Source: Pseudomonas frederiksbergensis
GTDB lineage: Bacteria > Pseudomonadota > Gammaproteobacteria > Pseudomonadales > Pseudomonadaceae
DNA: 64,000 nt
Direction of reading: 5' to 3'
Assembly (NCBI RefSeq): GCF_900105495.1
Contig: NZ_FNTF01000002.1
Span: 1,215,501 to 1,279,500 of the forward strand
The notes under the pieces were generated by a model. That model saw only the letters and a program-made list of their open reading frames with translations. It did no database searches and had not been told where the DNA came from. Positions 53,099 through 63,398 of the stretch are shown here, piece by piece (position 1 is the stretch's first letter; the number at the start of each line of letters is the position of its first letter). Both the position numbers and the translations under genes were made by a program.

Positions 53099-55422
53099 CA
53101 GCGTTTCTTCAACTGCTTGGCGTTGGCGAACAGCGAAGCCATGGCGTTGTTGGCCGGGGCCGCCGCCGTGGTTTCTTTACGCGGCGCGGTGTTCTGGGAC
53201 TGGCGTGGCGCCGAACCCGGACGTGCACCACGGGCACCGTCGATTTTCTCGCCCGGTGTGTCGCTCATGCGCATCGACAGGCCAACGCGTTTGCGCGGGA
53301 TGTCGACTTCCATGACCTTCACTTTCACCACGTCGCCGGCCTTCACCGCTTCACGCGGATCCTTGATGAACTTCTCCGAAAGCGCAGAGATATGCACCAA
53401 ACCGTCCTGATGCACGCCGATGTCGACGAAAGCACCGAAGTTGGTCACGTTGGTCACCACGCCTTCGAGGATCATCCCCAGCTCCAGGTCCTTGAGGTCT
53501 TCGACGCCTTCCTGGAACTCGGCGGTCTTGAACTCGGGACGCGGGTCGCGGCCAGGTTTTTCCAGCTCTTGCAGGATGTCGGTGACCGTTGGCAGACCGA
53601 AGGTTTCGTCGGTGTACTTTTTCGGATCAAGACGCTTGAGGAAGCTGGCGTCGCCGATCAGCGAGCGAATATCGCGGTCGGTCTCAGCGGCGATGCGCTG
53701 GACCAGCGGATAGGCTTCCGGGTGAACCGCAGACGAATCCAGCGGGTTGTCACCGTTCATGACGCGCAGGAAGCCAGCGGCCTGTTCGAAGGTTTTCTCG
53801 CCCAGACGCGCGACTTTCTTCAACGCCGCACGGGTTTTGAACGCGCCGTGTTCGTCGCGGTGGCTGACGATGTTTTGCGCCAAGGTCGCGTTGAGGCCGG
53901 AGATACGGGCCAGCAGCGCCACGGAGGCAGTGTTGACGTCGACGCCCACGGCGTTTACGCAGTCTTCGACCACCGCGTCCAGGCCGCGTGCCAGTTTCAG
54001 CTGCGACACGTCGTGCTGGTACTGGCCGACGCCGATGGATTTCGGATCGATCTTCACCAGCTCAGCCAGTGGATCCTGCAGGCGACGGGCAATCGACACC
54101 GCGCCACGGATCGACACGTCGAGGTCCGGGAATTCCTTGGAGGCCAGTTCCGACGCCGAGTAAACCGATGCGCCGGCCTCGGAGACCATGACTTTGGTCA
54201 TCTTCATGGCGGGGTATTTTTTGATCAGCTCAGCGGCCAGCTTGTCGGTTTCACGGCTGGCGGTGCCGTTGCCGATGGCGATCAGGTCCACGGCATGCTT
54301 GGCGCACAGGGCGGCCAGAATCGCGATGGTCTGGTCCCACTTGTTGTGCGGTACGTGCGGGTAAACCGTGGCGTGATCCAGCAGCTTGCCGGTGGAATCG
54401 ACCACGGCCACCTTGCAACCGGTACGCAGGCCCGGGTCGAGCCCCAATGTGGCGCGAGGACCCGCCGGCGCCGACAGCAGCAAGTCGTGCAGGTTATGGG
54501 CGAACACGTTGATCGCTTCGGTTTCTGCGCCGTCGCGCAGTTCGCCCAGCAGGTCGGTTTCGAGGTGGGTGTAGAGCTTGACCTTCCAGGTCCAACGCAC
54601 CACTTCGCCCAGCCATTTGTCGGCGGCGCGGTTCTGGTTCTGGATGCCGAATTGCTGGCCGATCATGCCTTCGCACGGGTGCATGGCGCCTGGCAATTCG
54701 TCGCCGACTTTCAGCGCCGAACTCAGAATGCCTTCGTTGCGGCCACGGAAAATCGCCAGCGCGCGGTGCGACGGCATGCTTTTGAGCGGTTCATCGTGTT
54801 CGAAGTAGTCGCGGAACTTGGCGCCTTCCTCTTCTTTGCCGGCGATGACGCGGGCGCTGAGGATGGCTTCCTGCTTGAGGTAGCTGCGCAGCTTGTCCAG
54901 CAGGCCGGCGTCTTCGGCGAAGCGTTCCATCAGGATGTACTTGGCGCCTTCGAGGGCGGCCTTGACATCGGCGACGCCTTTTTCGGCATCGACGAAGCGC
55001 GCGGCTTCAGCGTCTGGCGTCAGGGTCGGGTCGTTGAACAGGCCGTCGGCCAACTCGCCGAGGCCGGCTTCCAGGGCGATCTGGCCCTTGGTGCGGCGCT
55101 TCTGCTTGTACGGCAGGTACAAGTCTTCGAGGCGGGTCTTGGTGTCGGCGAGCTTGATGTCGCGTTCGAGTTGCGGGGTCAGTTTGCCCTGCTCTTGAAT
55201 GCTGGCGAGGATGCTGATGCGCCGTTCGTCGAGTTCTCGCAGGTAGCGCAGACGCTCTTCCAGATGACGCAACTGGATGTCATCGAGGCTGCCGGTCACT
55301 TCTTTCCGGTAGCGGGCGATGAAAGGCACCGTGGAGCCTTCATCGAGTAGCGCGACGGCCGCTTCGACCTGTTGTGGGCGGACGCCGAGTTCCTCGGCGA
55401 TGCGGCTGTTGATGCTGTCCAT
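53098..55422 (-). CDS. tex: Tex, S1-domain RNA-binding transcription accessory protein
   Basis: 774 residues. The N-terminus ([20 protein letters not shown], then [13 protein letters not shown]) is the HTH/Tex N domain. A YqgF-like ribonuclease-fold domain (about 325-450, [21 protein letters not shown]) and HhH motifs (about 490-560) follow. An S1 domain (about 640-720) with [22 protein letters not shown] and a low-complexity tail rich in A, R, P and N end the protein. Tex binds nucleic acid and affects transcription and toxin expression; the exact role is open. ATG at 55422 with GGTGG upstream. It is divergent from ompR. Confidence 0.94.
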   Translation of the reverse strand: MDSINSRIAEELGVRPQQVEAAVALLDEGSTVPFIARYRKEVTGSLDDIQLRHLEERLRYLRELDERRISILASIQEQGKLTPQLERDIKLADTKTRLEDLYLPYKQKRRTKGQIALEAGLGELADGLFNDPTLTPDAEAARFVDAEKGVADVKAALEGAKYILMERFAEDAGLLDKLRSYLKQEAILSARVIAGKEEEGAKFRDYFEHDEPLKSMPSHRALAIFRGRNEGILSSALKVGDELPGAMHPCEGMIGQQFGIQNQNRAADKWLGEVVRWTWKVKLYTHLETDLLGELRDGAETEAINVFAHNLHDLLLSAPAGPRATLGLDPGLRTGCKVAVVDSTGKLLDHATVYPHVPHNKWDQTIAILAALCAKHAVDLIAIGNGTASRETDKLAAELIKKYPAMKMTKVMVSEAGASVYSASELASKEFPDLDVSIRGAVSIARRLQDPLAELVKIDPKSIGVGQYQHDVSQLKLARGLDAVVEDCVNAVGVDVNTASVALLARISGLNATLAQNIVSHRDEHGAFKTRAALKKVARLGEKTFEQAAGFLRVMNGDNPLDSSAVHPEAYPLVQRIAAETDRDIRSLIGDASFLKRLDPKKYTDETFGLPTVTDILQELEKPGRDPRPEFKTAEFQEGVEDLKDLELGMILEGVVTNVTNFGAFVDIGVHQDGLVHISALSEKFIKDPREAVKAGDVVKVKVMEVDIPRKRVGLSMRMSDTPGEKIDGARGARPGSAPRQSQNTAPRKETTAAAPANNAMASLFANAKQLKKR

Positions 55423-55783
55423 AAAACCACCTGACAAATTGTGAAAGCAGGCTCGCAGGCGCAGAGATAAGGCCTCGGCGAGTCTGGTTGAGCGGCCTGG
55501 CCTGCGCCGCTACCTGGATCAACAGGCATCCCGTTGACCCGTGAAATCGAACAATTACTGCCTGCGCCATGAAAATAAAAAACGGCCACCTACAGTAATG
55601 ATCAGACGTTGCCTGACACAAAAGGCCGCGCATTATAACCAGCGTTCTGTCATTCGGGGGCATCGCAGGCTGTAGGCATAAGGGCCGGATTTGTGGCGAT
55701 GAAGGAAAAATCTGCTAACAATGCACACGGTGCGTATAACGGCAGCTACGCCATAATGCGCGCCGAGATCAAAGGAGCATCTA
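55423..55783. other. 361-base divergent promoter region of tex and ompR
   Basis: No gene. The stretch 55640-55760 has AT-rich blocks (for example GCGCATTATAACC at about 55628 and TGCTAACAATG at about 55712) that could be promoter elements for tex and ompR respectively. No operator is clear by eye. Confidence 0.4.
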
Positions 55784-56524
55784 ATGAGCAGCACTGCAAA
55801 CATTGCTGAAGGCGAAAAAATTCTTATTGTTGACGACGATCCAGGGCTGAGCAGCCTGCTGGAACGTTTTTTCGTCAGCAAGGGCTACCGCGCCCGCGCC
55901 GTCCCGAACACGGAACAAATGGATCGCCTGCTGGCGCGTGAAGTGTTCAACCTGGTCGTCCTCGACCTGATGCTGCCCGGCGAAGACGGCTTGACCGCTT
56001 GCCGCCGCCTGCGCACCGCGAACAACCAGATTCCGATCATCATGCTGACCGCCAAGGGCGATGAGCTGAGCCGCATCAAGGGCCTGGAACTGGGCGCCGA
56101 CGATTACTTGGCCAAGCCGTTCAACCCGGACGAGCTGATGGCTCGTGTCAAAGCGGTCCTGCGTCGTCAGTCGGCTCCGGTACCGGGCGCTCCGGGCAGC
56201 GAAGACGAAAGCGTGACCTTCGGTGACTACGAACTGTCCCTGGCGACCCGCGAGCTCAAGCGCGGCGACGAAGTGCACATGCTCACCACCGGTGAATTTG
56301 CGGTGCTCAAGGCGTTGGTCATGAACGCCCGTCAGCCACTGACCCGCGACAAGCTGATGAACCTGGCCCGTGGCCGCGAGTGGGACGCCCTGGAGCGCTC
56401 CATCGACGTACAGATTTCACGCCTGCGCCGGATGATCGAGCCCGATCCGTCCAAGCCGCGTTACATCCAGACAGTCTGGGGCGTGGGTTACGTGTTCGTT
56501 CCGGATGGCGCCGCCACCAAGTGA
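55784..56524 (+). CDS. ompR: OmpR response regulator (AmgR in P. aeruginosa)
   Basis: 246 residues. The receiver (about 12-128) has acidic pocket DDD at 17-19, phospho-acceptor D61 in LVVLDLMLPGEDG, and KPF. The winged-helix domain (about 145-240) shows ELSLATRELKRG and SIDVQISRLRRMIEPDPSKPRYIQTVWGVGYVF. In P. aeruginosa the orthologue AmgR controls envelope-stress and aminoglycoside tolerance genes. AAAGGAG precedes the ATG. envZ follows after 115 bases holding a decayed repeat. Confidence 0.94.
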   Translation: MSSTANIAEGEKILIVDDDPGLSSLLERFFVSKGYRARAVPNTEQMDRLLAREVFNLVVLDLMLPGEDGLTACRRLRTANNQIPIIMLTAKGDELSRIKGLELGADDYLAKPFNPDELMARVKAVLRRQSAPVPGAPGSEDESVTFGDYELSLATRELKRGDEVHMLTTGEFAVLKALVMNARQPLTRDKLMNLARGREWDALERSIDVQISRLRRMIEPDPSKPRYIQTVWGVGYVFVPDGAATK

Positions 56525-56533
56525 TCGGCGATT

Positions 56534-56622
56534 TGTAGGAGCGGGTCTTGCGGGCAACGGGTCAGATGACTTTGCTCGCAGACTCGCGATCCGCAATATG
56601 CGAGCATCGCTCGCTCCTGCAA
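56534..56622. repeat. Decayed palindromic repeat, family 2, between ompR and envZ
   Basis: TGTAGGAGCGGGTCTTGCGG and ATGCGAGCATCGCTCGCTCC resemble family 2 arms with many changes. It is still able to form a hairpin in the ompR-envZ mRNA. Confidence 0.6.
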
Positions 56623-56639
56623 GTGTGTAGCGGTTATCC

Positions 56640-57953
56640 ATGAAAACCCCCGTTTGGTTCCCCCAGAGTTTCTTCTCCCGCACCCTTTGGCTGGTGCTGA
56701 TCGTCGTGCTGTTCTCCAAGGCGCTGACCCTGGTTTATCTGTTGATGAACGAAGACGTGCTGGTGGACCGCCAATACAGCCACGGCGTCGCCCTGACGCT
56801 ACGCGCCTATTGGGCGGCCGATGAAGAAAACCGCACGAAGATTGCCGATGCCGCGACCCTGATCCGGGTAGTCGGTGCTGGCGTGCCGGAAGGTGAGCAA
56901 CACTGGCCTTACAGCGAGATCTATCAGCGGCAGATGCAGGCAGAGCTCGGTGCCGACACTGAAGTCCGATTGCGCATGCATTCGCCGCCGGCCCTGTGGG
57001 TTCGGGCGCCAAGCCTGGGTGATGGCTGGTTGAAAGTGCCGCTTTATCCGCATCCGTTGCGCGGCCAGAAAATCTGGAACGTACTCGGCTGGTTCCTCGC
57101 TATCGGCCTGCTGTCCACTGCCTCGGCGTGGATCTTCGTCAGCCAGCTCAATCAACCTTTGAAACGTCTGGTCTATGCCGCGAGGCAACTCGGCCAGGGC
57201 CGCAGTGTGCGTCTGCCGATCAGCGACACGCCAAGTGAAATGACCGAGGTTTACCGCGCCTTCAACCAGATGGCGGAAGACGTCGAGCAGGCCGGCCGCG
57301 AGCGCGAACTGATGCTCGCCGGGGTGTCGCACGACTTGCGCACGCCACTGACCCGTTTGCGGCTGTCCCTGGAGCTGATGGGCGACCACAGCGACCTGAC
57401 GGACGATATGATCCGCGACATCGAAGACATGGACGCGATTCTCGACCAGTTCCTGGCGTTCATTCGCGATGGTCGTGACGAGTCGGTGGAAGAGGTGGAC
57501 CTGAGTGATCTGGTGCGCGAAGTCGCGGCGCCATACAACCAGAACGAAGAGAAAGTGCGCCTGCGCCTGGAGCCGATCCAGCCGTTTCCATTGCGTCGGG
57601 TATCAATGAAGCGGCTGCTGAACAACCTGATTGGCAACGCCTTGCATCACGCGGGCAGCGGGGTTGAGGTGGCGGCTTATGTGTCCGGGGACACCAGCGC
57701 GCCGTATGTGGTGCTGAGTGTCATGGACCGTGGGGCGGGGATTGATCCGTCGGAGCTGGAGGCAATCTTCAACCCGTTTACGCGAGGTGATCGAGCCCGT
57801 GGCGGAAAGGGAACCGGGTTGGGGCTGGCGATCGTGAAGCGGATTGCTTCGATGCATGGCGGGAATGTTGAGTTGCGCAATCGGTCCGGTGGCGGGCTTG
57901 AAGCGCGGGTGCGGTTGCCGCTTGGGTTGATGCTGCCGCGGGATGCCGTCTAA
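56640..57953 (+). CDS. envZ: EnvZ sensor histidine kinase (AmgS in P. aeruginosa)
   Basis: 437 residues. Membrane helix 1 (about 15-36), a periplasmic domain of about 100 residues, helix 2 (about 140-162), and HAMP (about 163-218) come first. The DHp helix follows, with H231 in GVSHDLRTPLTRLRLSLELM, then an ATPase domain with N-box LLNNLIGNALHH, G1 DRGAGID and G2 GKGTGLGLAIVKR. It phosphorylates OmpR in response to envelope stress. Confidence 0.94.
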   Translation: MKTPVWFPQSFFSRTLWLVLIVVLFSKALTLVYLLMNEDVLVDRQYSHGVALTLRAYWAADEENRTKIADAATLIRVVGAGVPEGEQHWPYSEIYQRQMQAELGADTEVRLRMHSPPALWVRAPSLGDGWLKVPLYPHPLRGQKIWNVLGWFLAIGLLSTASAWIFVSQLNQPLKRLVYAARQLGQGRSVRLPISDTPSEMTEVYRAFNQMAEDVEQAGRERELMLAGVSHDLRTPLTRLRLSLELMGDHSDLTDDMIRDIEDMDAILDQFLAFIRDGRDESVEEVDLSDLVREVAAPYNQNEEKVRLRLEPIQPFPLRRVSMKRLLNNLIGNALHHAGSGVEVAAYVSGDTSAPYVVLSVMDRGAGIDPSELEAIFNPFTRGDRARGGKGTGLGLAIVKRIASMHGGNVELRNRSGGGLEARVRLPLGLMLPRDAV

Positions 57954-57956
57954 CCC

Positions 57957-58067
57957 GATCGTTCCCACGCTCTGCGTGGGAATGCCTCTTCGGACGCTCC
58001 GCGTTCGGCTCTGGAGGGGACGCGGAGCGTCCCGGGCTGCATTCCCACGCAGAGCGTGGGAACGATC
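57957..58067. repeat. Palindromic repeat, family 1, full copy
   Basis: Full doublet between the convergent envZ and rimK genes, nearly identical to the copy at 46829. Confidence 0.92.
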
Positions 58068-58079
58068 ACCGAGTCAGCT

Positions 58080-58985
58080 TCAGCCCTTGCCTTTGGTGCG
58101 CGTCATATTCGGCCCACCATTCTTCTCAAGATGCTCAATGATGATCCCCGCCACGTTCTTGCTGGTGGTGGTTTCAATCCCTTCAAGCCCCGGCGACGAA
58201 TTCACTTCCATCACCAGCGGCCCGTGATTGGAACGCAGGATATCCACACCCGCCACCGCCAACCCCATGACCTTCGCCGCGCGCAACGCCGTCATGCGTT
58301 CTTCCGGTGTGATCTTGATCAGGCTGGCACTGCCGCCGCGATGCAGGTTGGAGCGAAACTCCCCGGGCTTGGCCTGGCGTTTCATCGCCGCGATCACCTT
58401 GTCGCCCACCACGAAGCAGCGAATGTCCGCGCCGCCGGCTTCCTTGATGTATTCCTGAACCATGATGTTCTGCTTCAGGCCCATGAAGGCCTCGATCACC
58501 GACTCCGCCGCCGTGGCCGTTTCACACAGCACCACGCCGATGCCCTGGGTGCCTTCCAGCACCTTGATCACCAGCGGCGCGCCGTTAACCATCTCGATCA
58601 AGTCGGGAATGTCATCCGGGGAGTGCGCAAAACCGGTGACCGGCAAACCGATCCCCCGGCGCGACAGCAATTGCAGGGATCGCAGTTTGTCCCGAGAACG
58701 GGCGATGGCCACCGATTCATTGAGTGGAAACACGCCCATCATTTCGAACTGACGCAACACCGCGCAGCCATAAAACGTCACCGACGCGCCGATCCGCGGG
58801 ATCACCGCATCGAAACCCTCCAGCGGCTTGCCGCGGTAGTGGATCTGCGGCTTGTGGCTGGCGATGTTCATGTAGGCGCGCAAGGTGTCGATCACCACCA
58901 TTTCATGGCCACGCTCGGTACCGGCTTCGACCAGACGACGGGTGGAATACAGACGCGGGTTCCGCGACAGCACAGCGATCTTCAT
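58080..58985 (-). CDS. rimK: RimK, ribosomal protein S6 glutamate ligase
   Basis: 301 residues with an ATP-grasp fold. The N-terminal domain begins [23 protein letters not shown]-grasp motifs include [17 protein letters not shown], the metal-binding segment [15 protein letters not shown] and [20 protein letters not shown]. It adds glutamates to the C-terminus of ribosomal protein S6; in P. fluorescens this alters the proteome and responds to c-di-GMP. Its ATG overlaps the rimB stop by four bases. Confidence 0.94.
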   Translation of the reverse strand: MKIAVLSRNPRLYSTRRLVEAGTERGHEMVVIDTLRAYMNIASHKPQIHYRGKPLEGFDAVIPRIGASVTFYGCAVLRQFEMMGVFPLNESVAIARSRDKLRSLQLLSRRGIGLPVTGFAHSPDDIPDLIEMVNGAPLVIKVLEGTQGIGVVLCETATAAESVIEAFMGLKQNIMVQEYIKEAGGADIRCFVVGDKVIAAMKRQAKPGEFRSNLHRGGSASLIKITPEERMTALRAAKVMGLAVAGVDILRSNHGPLVMEVNSSPGLEGIETTTSKNVAGIIIEHLEKNGGPNMTRTKGKG

Positions 58986-59461
58986 GCAACACCTGTGGAG
59001 AAGGTAGATACCGGGAACACCGGCTTGTCTTGTACGTACTTGATGCCCGGATTGACCACCAACTGGCCGTCGATCAAGGCTTTGGAACCGAGTAACAGGC
59101 GATAACGCATGGACTTGCGGCAGGCGAGCGTGAATTCGACCCGCCAGACCCGATCACCGAGGGCCAGGGTAGTGCTGACCACGTAACGCATCTGCGCGTG
59201 GCCGTTGGAGCTTTTGATGGTTTTCATCGTCACCAGGGGGGCTTCGCAGCGCCGGTGACGCAGTTGCACCACCGTGCCCAAGTGAGCAGTAAAGCGCACC
59301 CACTGTTCCCCGTCGCGCTCGAACGGTTCGATATCAGTGGCATGCAGGCTGGAGGTGCTGGCGCCGGTGTCGATTTTTGCGCGCAGGCCTGCGACTCCCA
59401 AGTCTGGGAGCGCCACCCACTCGCGCAGACCGACAACGGTCAAATGGTCAAATGTCTTCAA
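58982..59461 (-). CDS. rimB: RimB, retropepsin-like aspartic protease family protein
   Basis: 159 residues from a TTG start; no ATG is available at the conserved N-terminus [20 protein letters not shown]. The DTGAS motif (31-35) is the aspartic-protease-like signature of the PF05618 family, earlier called an ATP-dependent zinc protease. In P. fluorescens rimB is co-transcribed with rimK and modulates RimK function. The four-base overlap with rimK fits this. Confidence 0.85.
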   Translation of the reverse strand: MKTFDHLTVVGLREWVALPDLGVAGLRAKIDTGASTSSLHATDIEPFERDGEQWVRFTAHLGTVVQLRHRRCEAPLVTMKTIKSSNGHAQMRYVVSTTLALGDRVWRVEFTLACRKSMRYRLLLGSKALIDGQLVVNPGIKYVQDKPVFPVSTFSTGVA

Positions 59462-59677
59462 AGGTGCTCAACCGGTAGAAACCGCTCAGGCCGCACGCGG
59501 CCGAATTCGCGGTATTCACGCAGAATAATGGGTAAAAGGCGACAGATATCTACGGCCCGGATTTCCAGCCCTCAAGGGAGGCGCTGGAACGTGTGCATTG
59601 TAATCCGAGCCGGCGTAATTCATGGCACGACAGAAACGGTAGTACAGTTCAGCAATATTTCAGAATGAGGAAATTCC

Positions 59678-60085
59678 ATGGCACAAAAAAGCGAAGAGGA
59701 CGACAAAGTCCGTCTCGATAAATGGTTGTGGGCCGCGCGTTTTTATAAAACACGCGCCTTGGCCAAGGCGGCGATTGAAAGCGGCAAGGTGCATTGCCGG
59801 GGCGAGCGCTGCAAACCGGGCAAGGAACCACGAATCGGCGACGAGTTTCAGATTCGTACTGGGTTCGAAGAGCGCACGGTGGTGGTTCAGGCGCTGTCGA
59901 TCGTACGCCGTGGCGCGCCAGAGGCTCAGGCGCTCTATGCCGAAACCGACGCCAGCATCGCCAAGCGCGAGGCGGCTGCGGCCATGCGCAAGTCCGGTGC
60001 GCTGGGCGTGAGCACTGATGGCAAACCGAGCAAGAAGCAGCGACGGGATTTGTTCAAGTTTCGTGGAAGCAGTAACGACGAGTAA
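59678..60085 (+). CDS. hslR: HslR (Hsp15), S4-domain RNA-binding protein
   Basis: 135 residues. The S4 domain (about 10-70) reads VRLDKWLWAARFYKTRALAK, then AAIESGKVHCRGERCKPGKEP. A C-terminal basic tail (SKKQRRDLFKFRGSS) follows. Hsp15 rescues 50S subunits stalled with nascent chains by binding the 50S-tRNA complex. GAGGA precedes the ATG. It lies upstream of hslO, as in E. coli and other pseudomonads. Confidence 0.92.
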   Translation: MAQKSEEDDKVRLDKWLWAARFYKTRALAKAAIESGKVHCRGERCKPGKEPRIGDEFQIRTGFEERTVVVQALSIVRRGAPEAQALYAETDASIAKREAAAAMRKSGALGVSTDGKPSKKQRRDLFKFRGSSNDE

Positions 60086-60488
60086 GTCAGTTAACTTCTG
60101 TATTGCCTGTGAAGCAGCCTTCGTCGGATCGCCGCCCGGAGCCAGTTCGCTCCCACAGGTACGCGCAGTCCTGGGAGCGAGACTTGCAATTGCCCAACCG
60201 TGTAGCCATATCGGGTTAATCGCCGGCAGCGCGTTGGATGGGTGAAAGTGCCATTCGTCGAAAACCACCCACAGCTGCTGAGCCGTAGGCCATAACCAGA
60301 AAGCCAGCAGCGCCAGAGGCAAGAAACTGCATAAGCGCCCCGGCATGCGTTCCACCTTGCTTGGAACAAACCCGGATTGTTCTTAAAATGCCGCTCACGG
60401 CTGAACATCGCGCACCAAAACGGTGCTGCAGAGACGCAATTTCTCGCTGTCAGAAATCATTTTGTCATTACCTCAGATACCCAGACCT
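60086..60488. other. 403-base gap between hslR and hslO
   Basis: A decayed family 2 repeat lies at about 60115-60185. A minus-strand frame from ATG 60346 begins MPGRLCSFLPLALLAFWLW, a hydrophobic stretch with a fair AAGG ribosome site, but it runs on antisense through hslR with no sensible end, so it is not called. The last 100 bases probably hold the hslO promoter; as a heat-shock gene it may use sigma-32, but I could not define a box with confidence. Confidence 0.4.
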
Positions 60489-61391
60489 ATGACCGATCTA
60501 CCGGATACCGACTACACCCAACGCTTCATCTTCGATGACAGCGACACCCGCGGCGAGCTGGTGGCGTTGGAGCGTAGCTACGCCGAAGTCCTCGCTAAAC
60601 ACCCGTACCCGGAGCCGGTGGCACAACTGCTCGGCGAACTGATGGCGGCGGCGTCGTTGTTGGTCGGCACCTTGAAGTTCGATGGCTTGCTGATTCTCCA
60701 GGCCCGTTCCGATGGCCCGATCCCGCTGCTGATGATCGAATGCTCCAGCGAGCGCGAAATCCGTGGCCTGGCCCGATACGAAGCCGACCAGATCGCCCCC
60801 GACGCGACCCTCGCCGACCTGATGCCCAACGGCGTATTGGCGCTGACCGTCGACCCGACCCAAGGCAAGCGTTATCAGGGCATCGTCGACCTCGACGGCG
60901 CAACCCTGTCGGAGTGCTTCACCAACTACTTCGTGATGTCGCAACAAGTCGGCACGCGTTTCTGGTTGTACGCCGATGGTCGTCGCGCCCGTGGCCTGCT
61001 GCTGCAGCAACTGCCTGCTGATCGGTTGAAAGATGAAGAAGAACGCGCCGCCAGCTGGCAGCACCTCACCGCGCTGGCCAGCACCCTGACCGCCGATGAA
61101 TTGCTGAGCCTGGACAACGAAACCATCCTCCATCGGCTCTACCACGAAGAGCAGGTTCGTCTGTTCGATGTGCAGAAATTGCGCTTCCGTTGCAGCTGCT
61201 CGCGCGAACGTTCTGCCAATGCGCTGGTCAGTTTGGGTCTGGAAGATGCCCAGTCGCTCGTGATCGAACATGGCGGCAACATTGAGATCGACTGTCAGTT
61301 TTGCAACGAGCGCTACCTGTTCGATGCCGCCGATATCGCTCAATTATTCGCTGGAGCGGGTGTCGATACACCGTCAGATACCCGGCACTAA
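60489..61391 (+). CDS. hslO: Hsp33 redox-regulated chaperone HslO
   Basis: 300 residues from the ATG at 60489, which begins the conserved sequence [21 protein letters not shown]; an upstream in-frame start adds 22 non-conserved residues. The redox switch is intact: CSC at 235-237 and CQFC at 269-272 bind zinc when reduced and form disulfides on oxidation, which activates holdase activity. The gene follows hslR on the same strand. Confidence 0.93.
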   Translation: MTDLPDTDYTQRFIFDDSDTRGELVALERSYAEVLAKHPYPEPVAQLLGELMAAASLLVGTLKFDGLLILQARSDGPIPLLMIECSSEREIRGLARYEADQIAPDATLADLMPNGVLALTVDPTQGKRYQGIVDLDGATLSECFTNYFVMSQQVGTRFWLYADGRRARGLLLQQLPADRLKDEEERAASWQHLTALASTLTADELLSLDNETILHRLYHEEQVRLFDVQKLRFRCSCSRERSANALVSLGLEDAQSLVIEHGGNIEIDCQFCNERYLFDAADIAQLFAGAGVDTPSDTRH

Positions 61392-61573
61392 AACGGTTCA
61401 GCGCAGGTAAATTCACTGGTTTGTGCCGGAATAACGCCGTTCTGACGGGAGGGCCCTACTATTTTTGGGCTTTTCTGGCATAATCCGGCCCACTTTTTGT
61501 CGCGGTAGTAGTGCACGACTTTCTACTACAAAACGTTTGGAGCACACTCGGCCAATGGCCGACGGGGAATCTC

Positions 61574-63115
61574 ATGACGCAAGCCAATAACGCCGTGTAC
61601 ACCGATCTGAGTGTTGATGATCTGGTAAAAGAAGCTCTGAGTCGCGGTGAGGGCGAGCTTGCCGATACCGGCGCGCTGGTTGTTCGCACCGGTCACCGCA
61701 CCGGCCGCTCGCCAGTCGATCGTTTCATCGTTGACGAACCGTCCACCTCGGCTTCCATCGCCTGGGGCCCGATCAACCGCAAGTTCCCGGCCGACAAGTT
61801 CGATGCCCTGTGGGACCGCGTTGAAGCGTTCAACAACGCGCAAGATCATTTCGTTTCCCATGTGCATGTAGGTGCGTCCGAAGACCACTACCTGGCCGTG
61901 AAGATGACCACCCAGACTGCCTGGCAGAACCTGTTCGGCCGTTGCCTGTTCATCAACCCGCAAAAGTACAACCCGGCTGGCCGTGATGAGTGGCAAGTGC
62001 TCAACGTTGCCAACTTCGAGTGCGTGCCAGAGCGTGACGGCACCAACTCCGACGGTTGCGTGATCCTTAACTTCGCTCAGAAGAAAGTGCTGATCGCCGG
62101 CATGCGTTACGCCGGTGAAATGAAGAAAGCCATGTTCTCGGTGCAGAACTACCTGCTGCCGGCTGCCGACGTACTGCCAATGCACTGCGCCGCCAACATC
62201 GGCGAAGCGGGCGACGTGACCCTGTTCTTCGGTCTGTCCGGCACCGGCAAAACCACCCTGTCCGCCGATGAAAGCCGTTACCTGATCGGTGACGACGAGC
62301 ACGGCTGGGGTGAAGGCGTTGTCTTCAACATCGAAGGCGGCTGCTACGCCAAATGCATCGACTTGTCCGAGAAGAACGAGCCGGTCATCTGGAAAGCCAT
62401 CAAGCACGGCGCAGTCCTGGAAAACGTCGTTATCGACGACGCCAAGCACGCCGATTACACCGATGTCAGCCTGACCCAGAACAGCCGCGCCGCCTACCCG
62501 CTGGAGCACGTTGCCAAGCGCTCCGAGAAAAACCTCGGTGGCGAGCCAAACGCTGTGATCTTCCTGACCTGCGACCTGACCGGCGTGCTGCCGCCAGTGT
62601 CGATCCTCAGCGAAGAACAAGCGGCCTACCACTTCCTGTCCGGCTACACCGCACTGGTGGGCTCGACCGAAATGGGTTCCGGCAGCGGCATCAAATCGAC
62701 CTTCTCCACCTGCTTCGGCGCACCGTTCTTCCCGCGTCCGGCCGGCGAATACGCAGAACTGCTGATCAAGCGCATCCGCGGCTTCGGCTCCAAGGTCTAC
62801 CTGGTCAACACCGGCTGGACCGGCGGCGGCTACGGCGTCGGCAAACGCTTCAACATCCCGACCACTCGCGGCGTGATCGCAGCGATCCAGAGCGGCGCGT
62901 TGATCGGCGTTGAAACCGAGCACCTCGACACCATCAACCTCGACGTGCCACTGGCCGTACCGGGCGTTGAAACCGGCCTGTTGAACCCACGCAACACCTG
63001 GGCTGACAAGGCTGCTTACGATGAAGCGGCTAAAGCACTGGCTGGGTTGTTTGTTGAAAACTTCAAGAAGTTTGAAGTGAGCGACGCGATCAAGGCTGCT
63101 GGGCCTAAGCTGTAA
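61574..63115 (+). CDS. pckA: Phosphoenolpyruvate carboxykinase (ATP)
   Basis: 513 residues from the ATG at 61574 (GGGGAA upstream); the frame continues 21 codons further up without conservation. The kinase-type P-loop [14 protein letters not shown] and the metal-binding segment LIGDDEHGW are intact. So are the substrate-binding [14 protein letters not shown] and the loop [15 protein letters not shown]. It converts oxaloacetate and ATP to phosphoenolpyruvate in gluconeogenesis. A strong terminator follows 19 bases after the stop. Confidence 0.95.
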   Translation: MTQANNAVYTDLSVDDLVKEALSRGEGELADTGALVVRTGHRTGRSPVDRFIVDEPSTSASIAWGPINRKFPADKFDALWDRVEAFNNAQDHFVSHVHVGASEDHYLAVKMTTQTAWQNLFGRCLFINPQKYNPAGRDEWQVLNVANFECVPERDGTNSDGCVILNFAQKKVLIAGMRYAGEMKKAMFSVQNYLLPAADVLPMHCAANIGEAGDVTLFFGLSGTGKTTLSADESRYLIGDDEHGWGEGVVFNIEGGCYAKCIDLSEKNEPVIWKAIKHGAVLENVVIDDAKHADYTDVSLTQNSRAAYPLEHVAKRSEKNLGGEPNAVIFLTCDLTGVLPPVSILSEEQAAYHFLSGYTALVGSTEMGSGSGIKSTFSTCFGAPFFPRPAGEYAELLIKRIRGFGSKVYLVNTGWTGGGYGVGKRFNIPTTRGVIAAIQSGALIGVETEHLDTINLDVPLAVPGVETGLLNPRNTWADKAAYDEAAKALAGLFVENFKKFEVSDAIKAAGPKL

Positions 63116-63134
63116 GGCTTGGATTTAGCGAATG

Positions 63135-63163
63135 AAAAAGCCGCCCTTCGGGGCGGCTTTTTT
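63135..63163 (+). terminator. Rho-independent terminator after pckA
   Basis: The stem AAAAAGCCGCCC / GGGCGGCTTTTT with loop TTCG is followed by a T-run. The A-tract on the other side makes it bidirectional, so it may also end the leftward KTSC transcript. Confidence 0.95.
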
Positions 63164-63182
63164 ATATCAAAAAAAACATGCA

Positions 63183-63395
63183 TCAAGTCTTGGCATAACG
63201 AAACCGACCTTTTATTTCTTCGGCTAAGAACTGCCCCTTGGAAGGTGCATTTCTCAACGCATCAAATACATTCTGAGGCACATCAAAGTAATCATACAAA
63301 CTTCCGTTTTTGAACTCTACTTTCAAAACGCTTGTGTTTTCATCAAAGCCGATCCGGGCTAAGTTAGAAGACTCTGGTGTAGATTGCCATTCCAT
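63183..63395 (-). CDS. KTSC-domain small protein
   Basis: 70 residues. It matches the KTSC pattern: STPESSNLARIGFDENTSVL, then KVEFKNGSLYDYFDVPQNVF and a final KGRFRYAKT. The function of KTSC domains is unknown; they occur alone or beside phage and lysyl-tRNA-synthetase-like proteins. AAGGAGAG precedes the ATG. The gene starts 3 bases after the stop of the HerA-like gene upstream, so the two form one operon. Base composition is clearly more AT-rich than in pckA. Confidence 0.82.
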   Translation of the reverse strand: MEWQSTPESSNLARIGFDENTSVLKVEFKNGSLYDYFDVPQNVFDALRNAPSKGQFLAEEIKGRFRYAKT

Positions 63396-63398
63396 TTC

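Noticed and set aside
53392-55350. 652-codon open frame on the plus strand
   Set aside because: Antisense shadow of tex; its composition has no domain logic, while tex is a clear full-length family member.
59660-60355. Minus-strand frame beginning with a hydrophobic segment (possible small membrane protein)
   Set aside because: It continues antisense through all of hslR and a decayed repeat with no sensible end; only the first 50 residues look protein-like.
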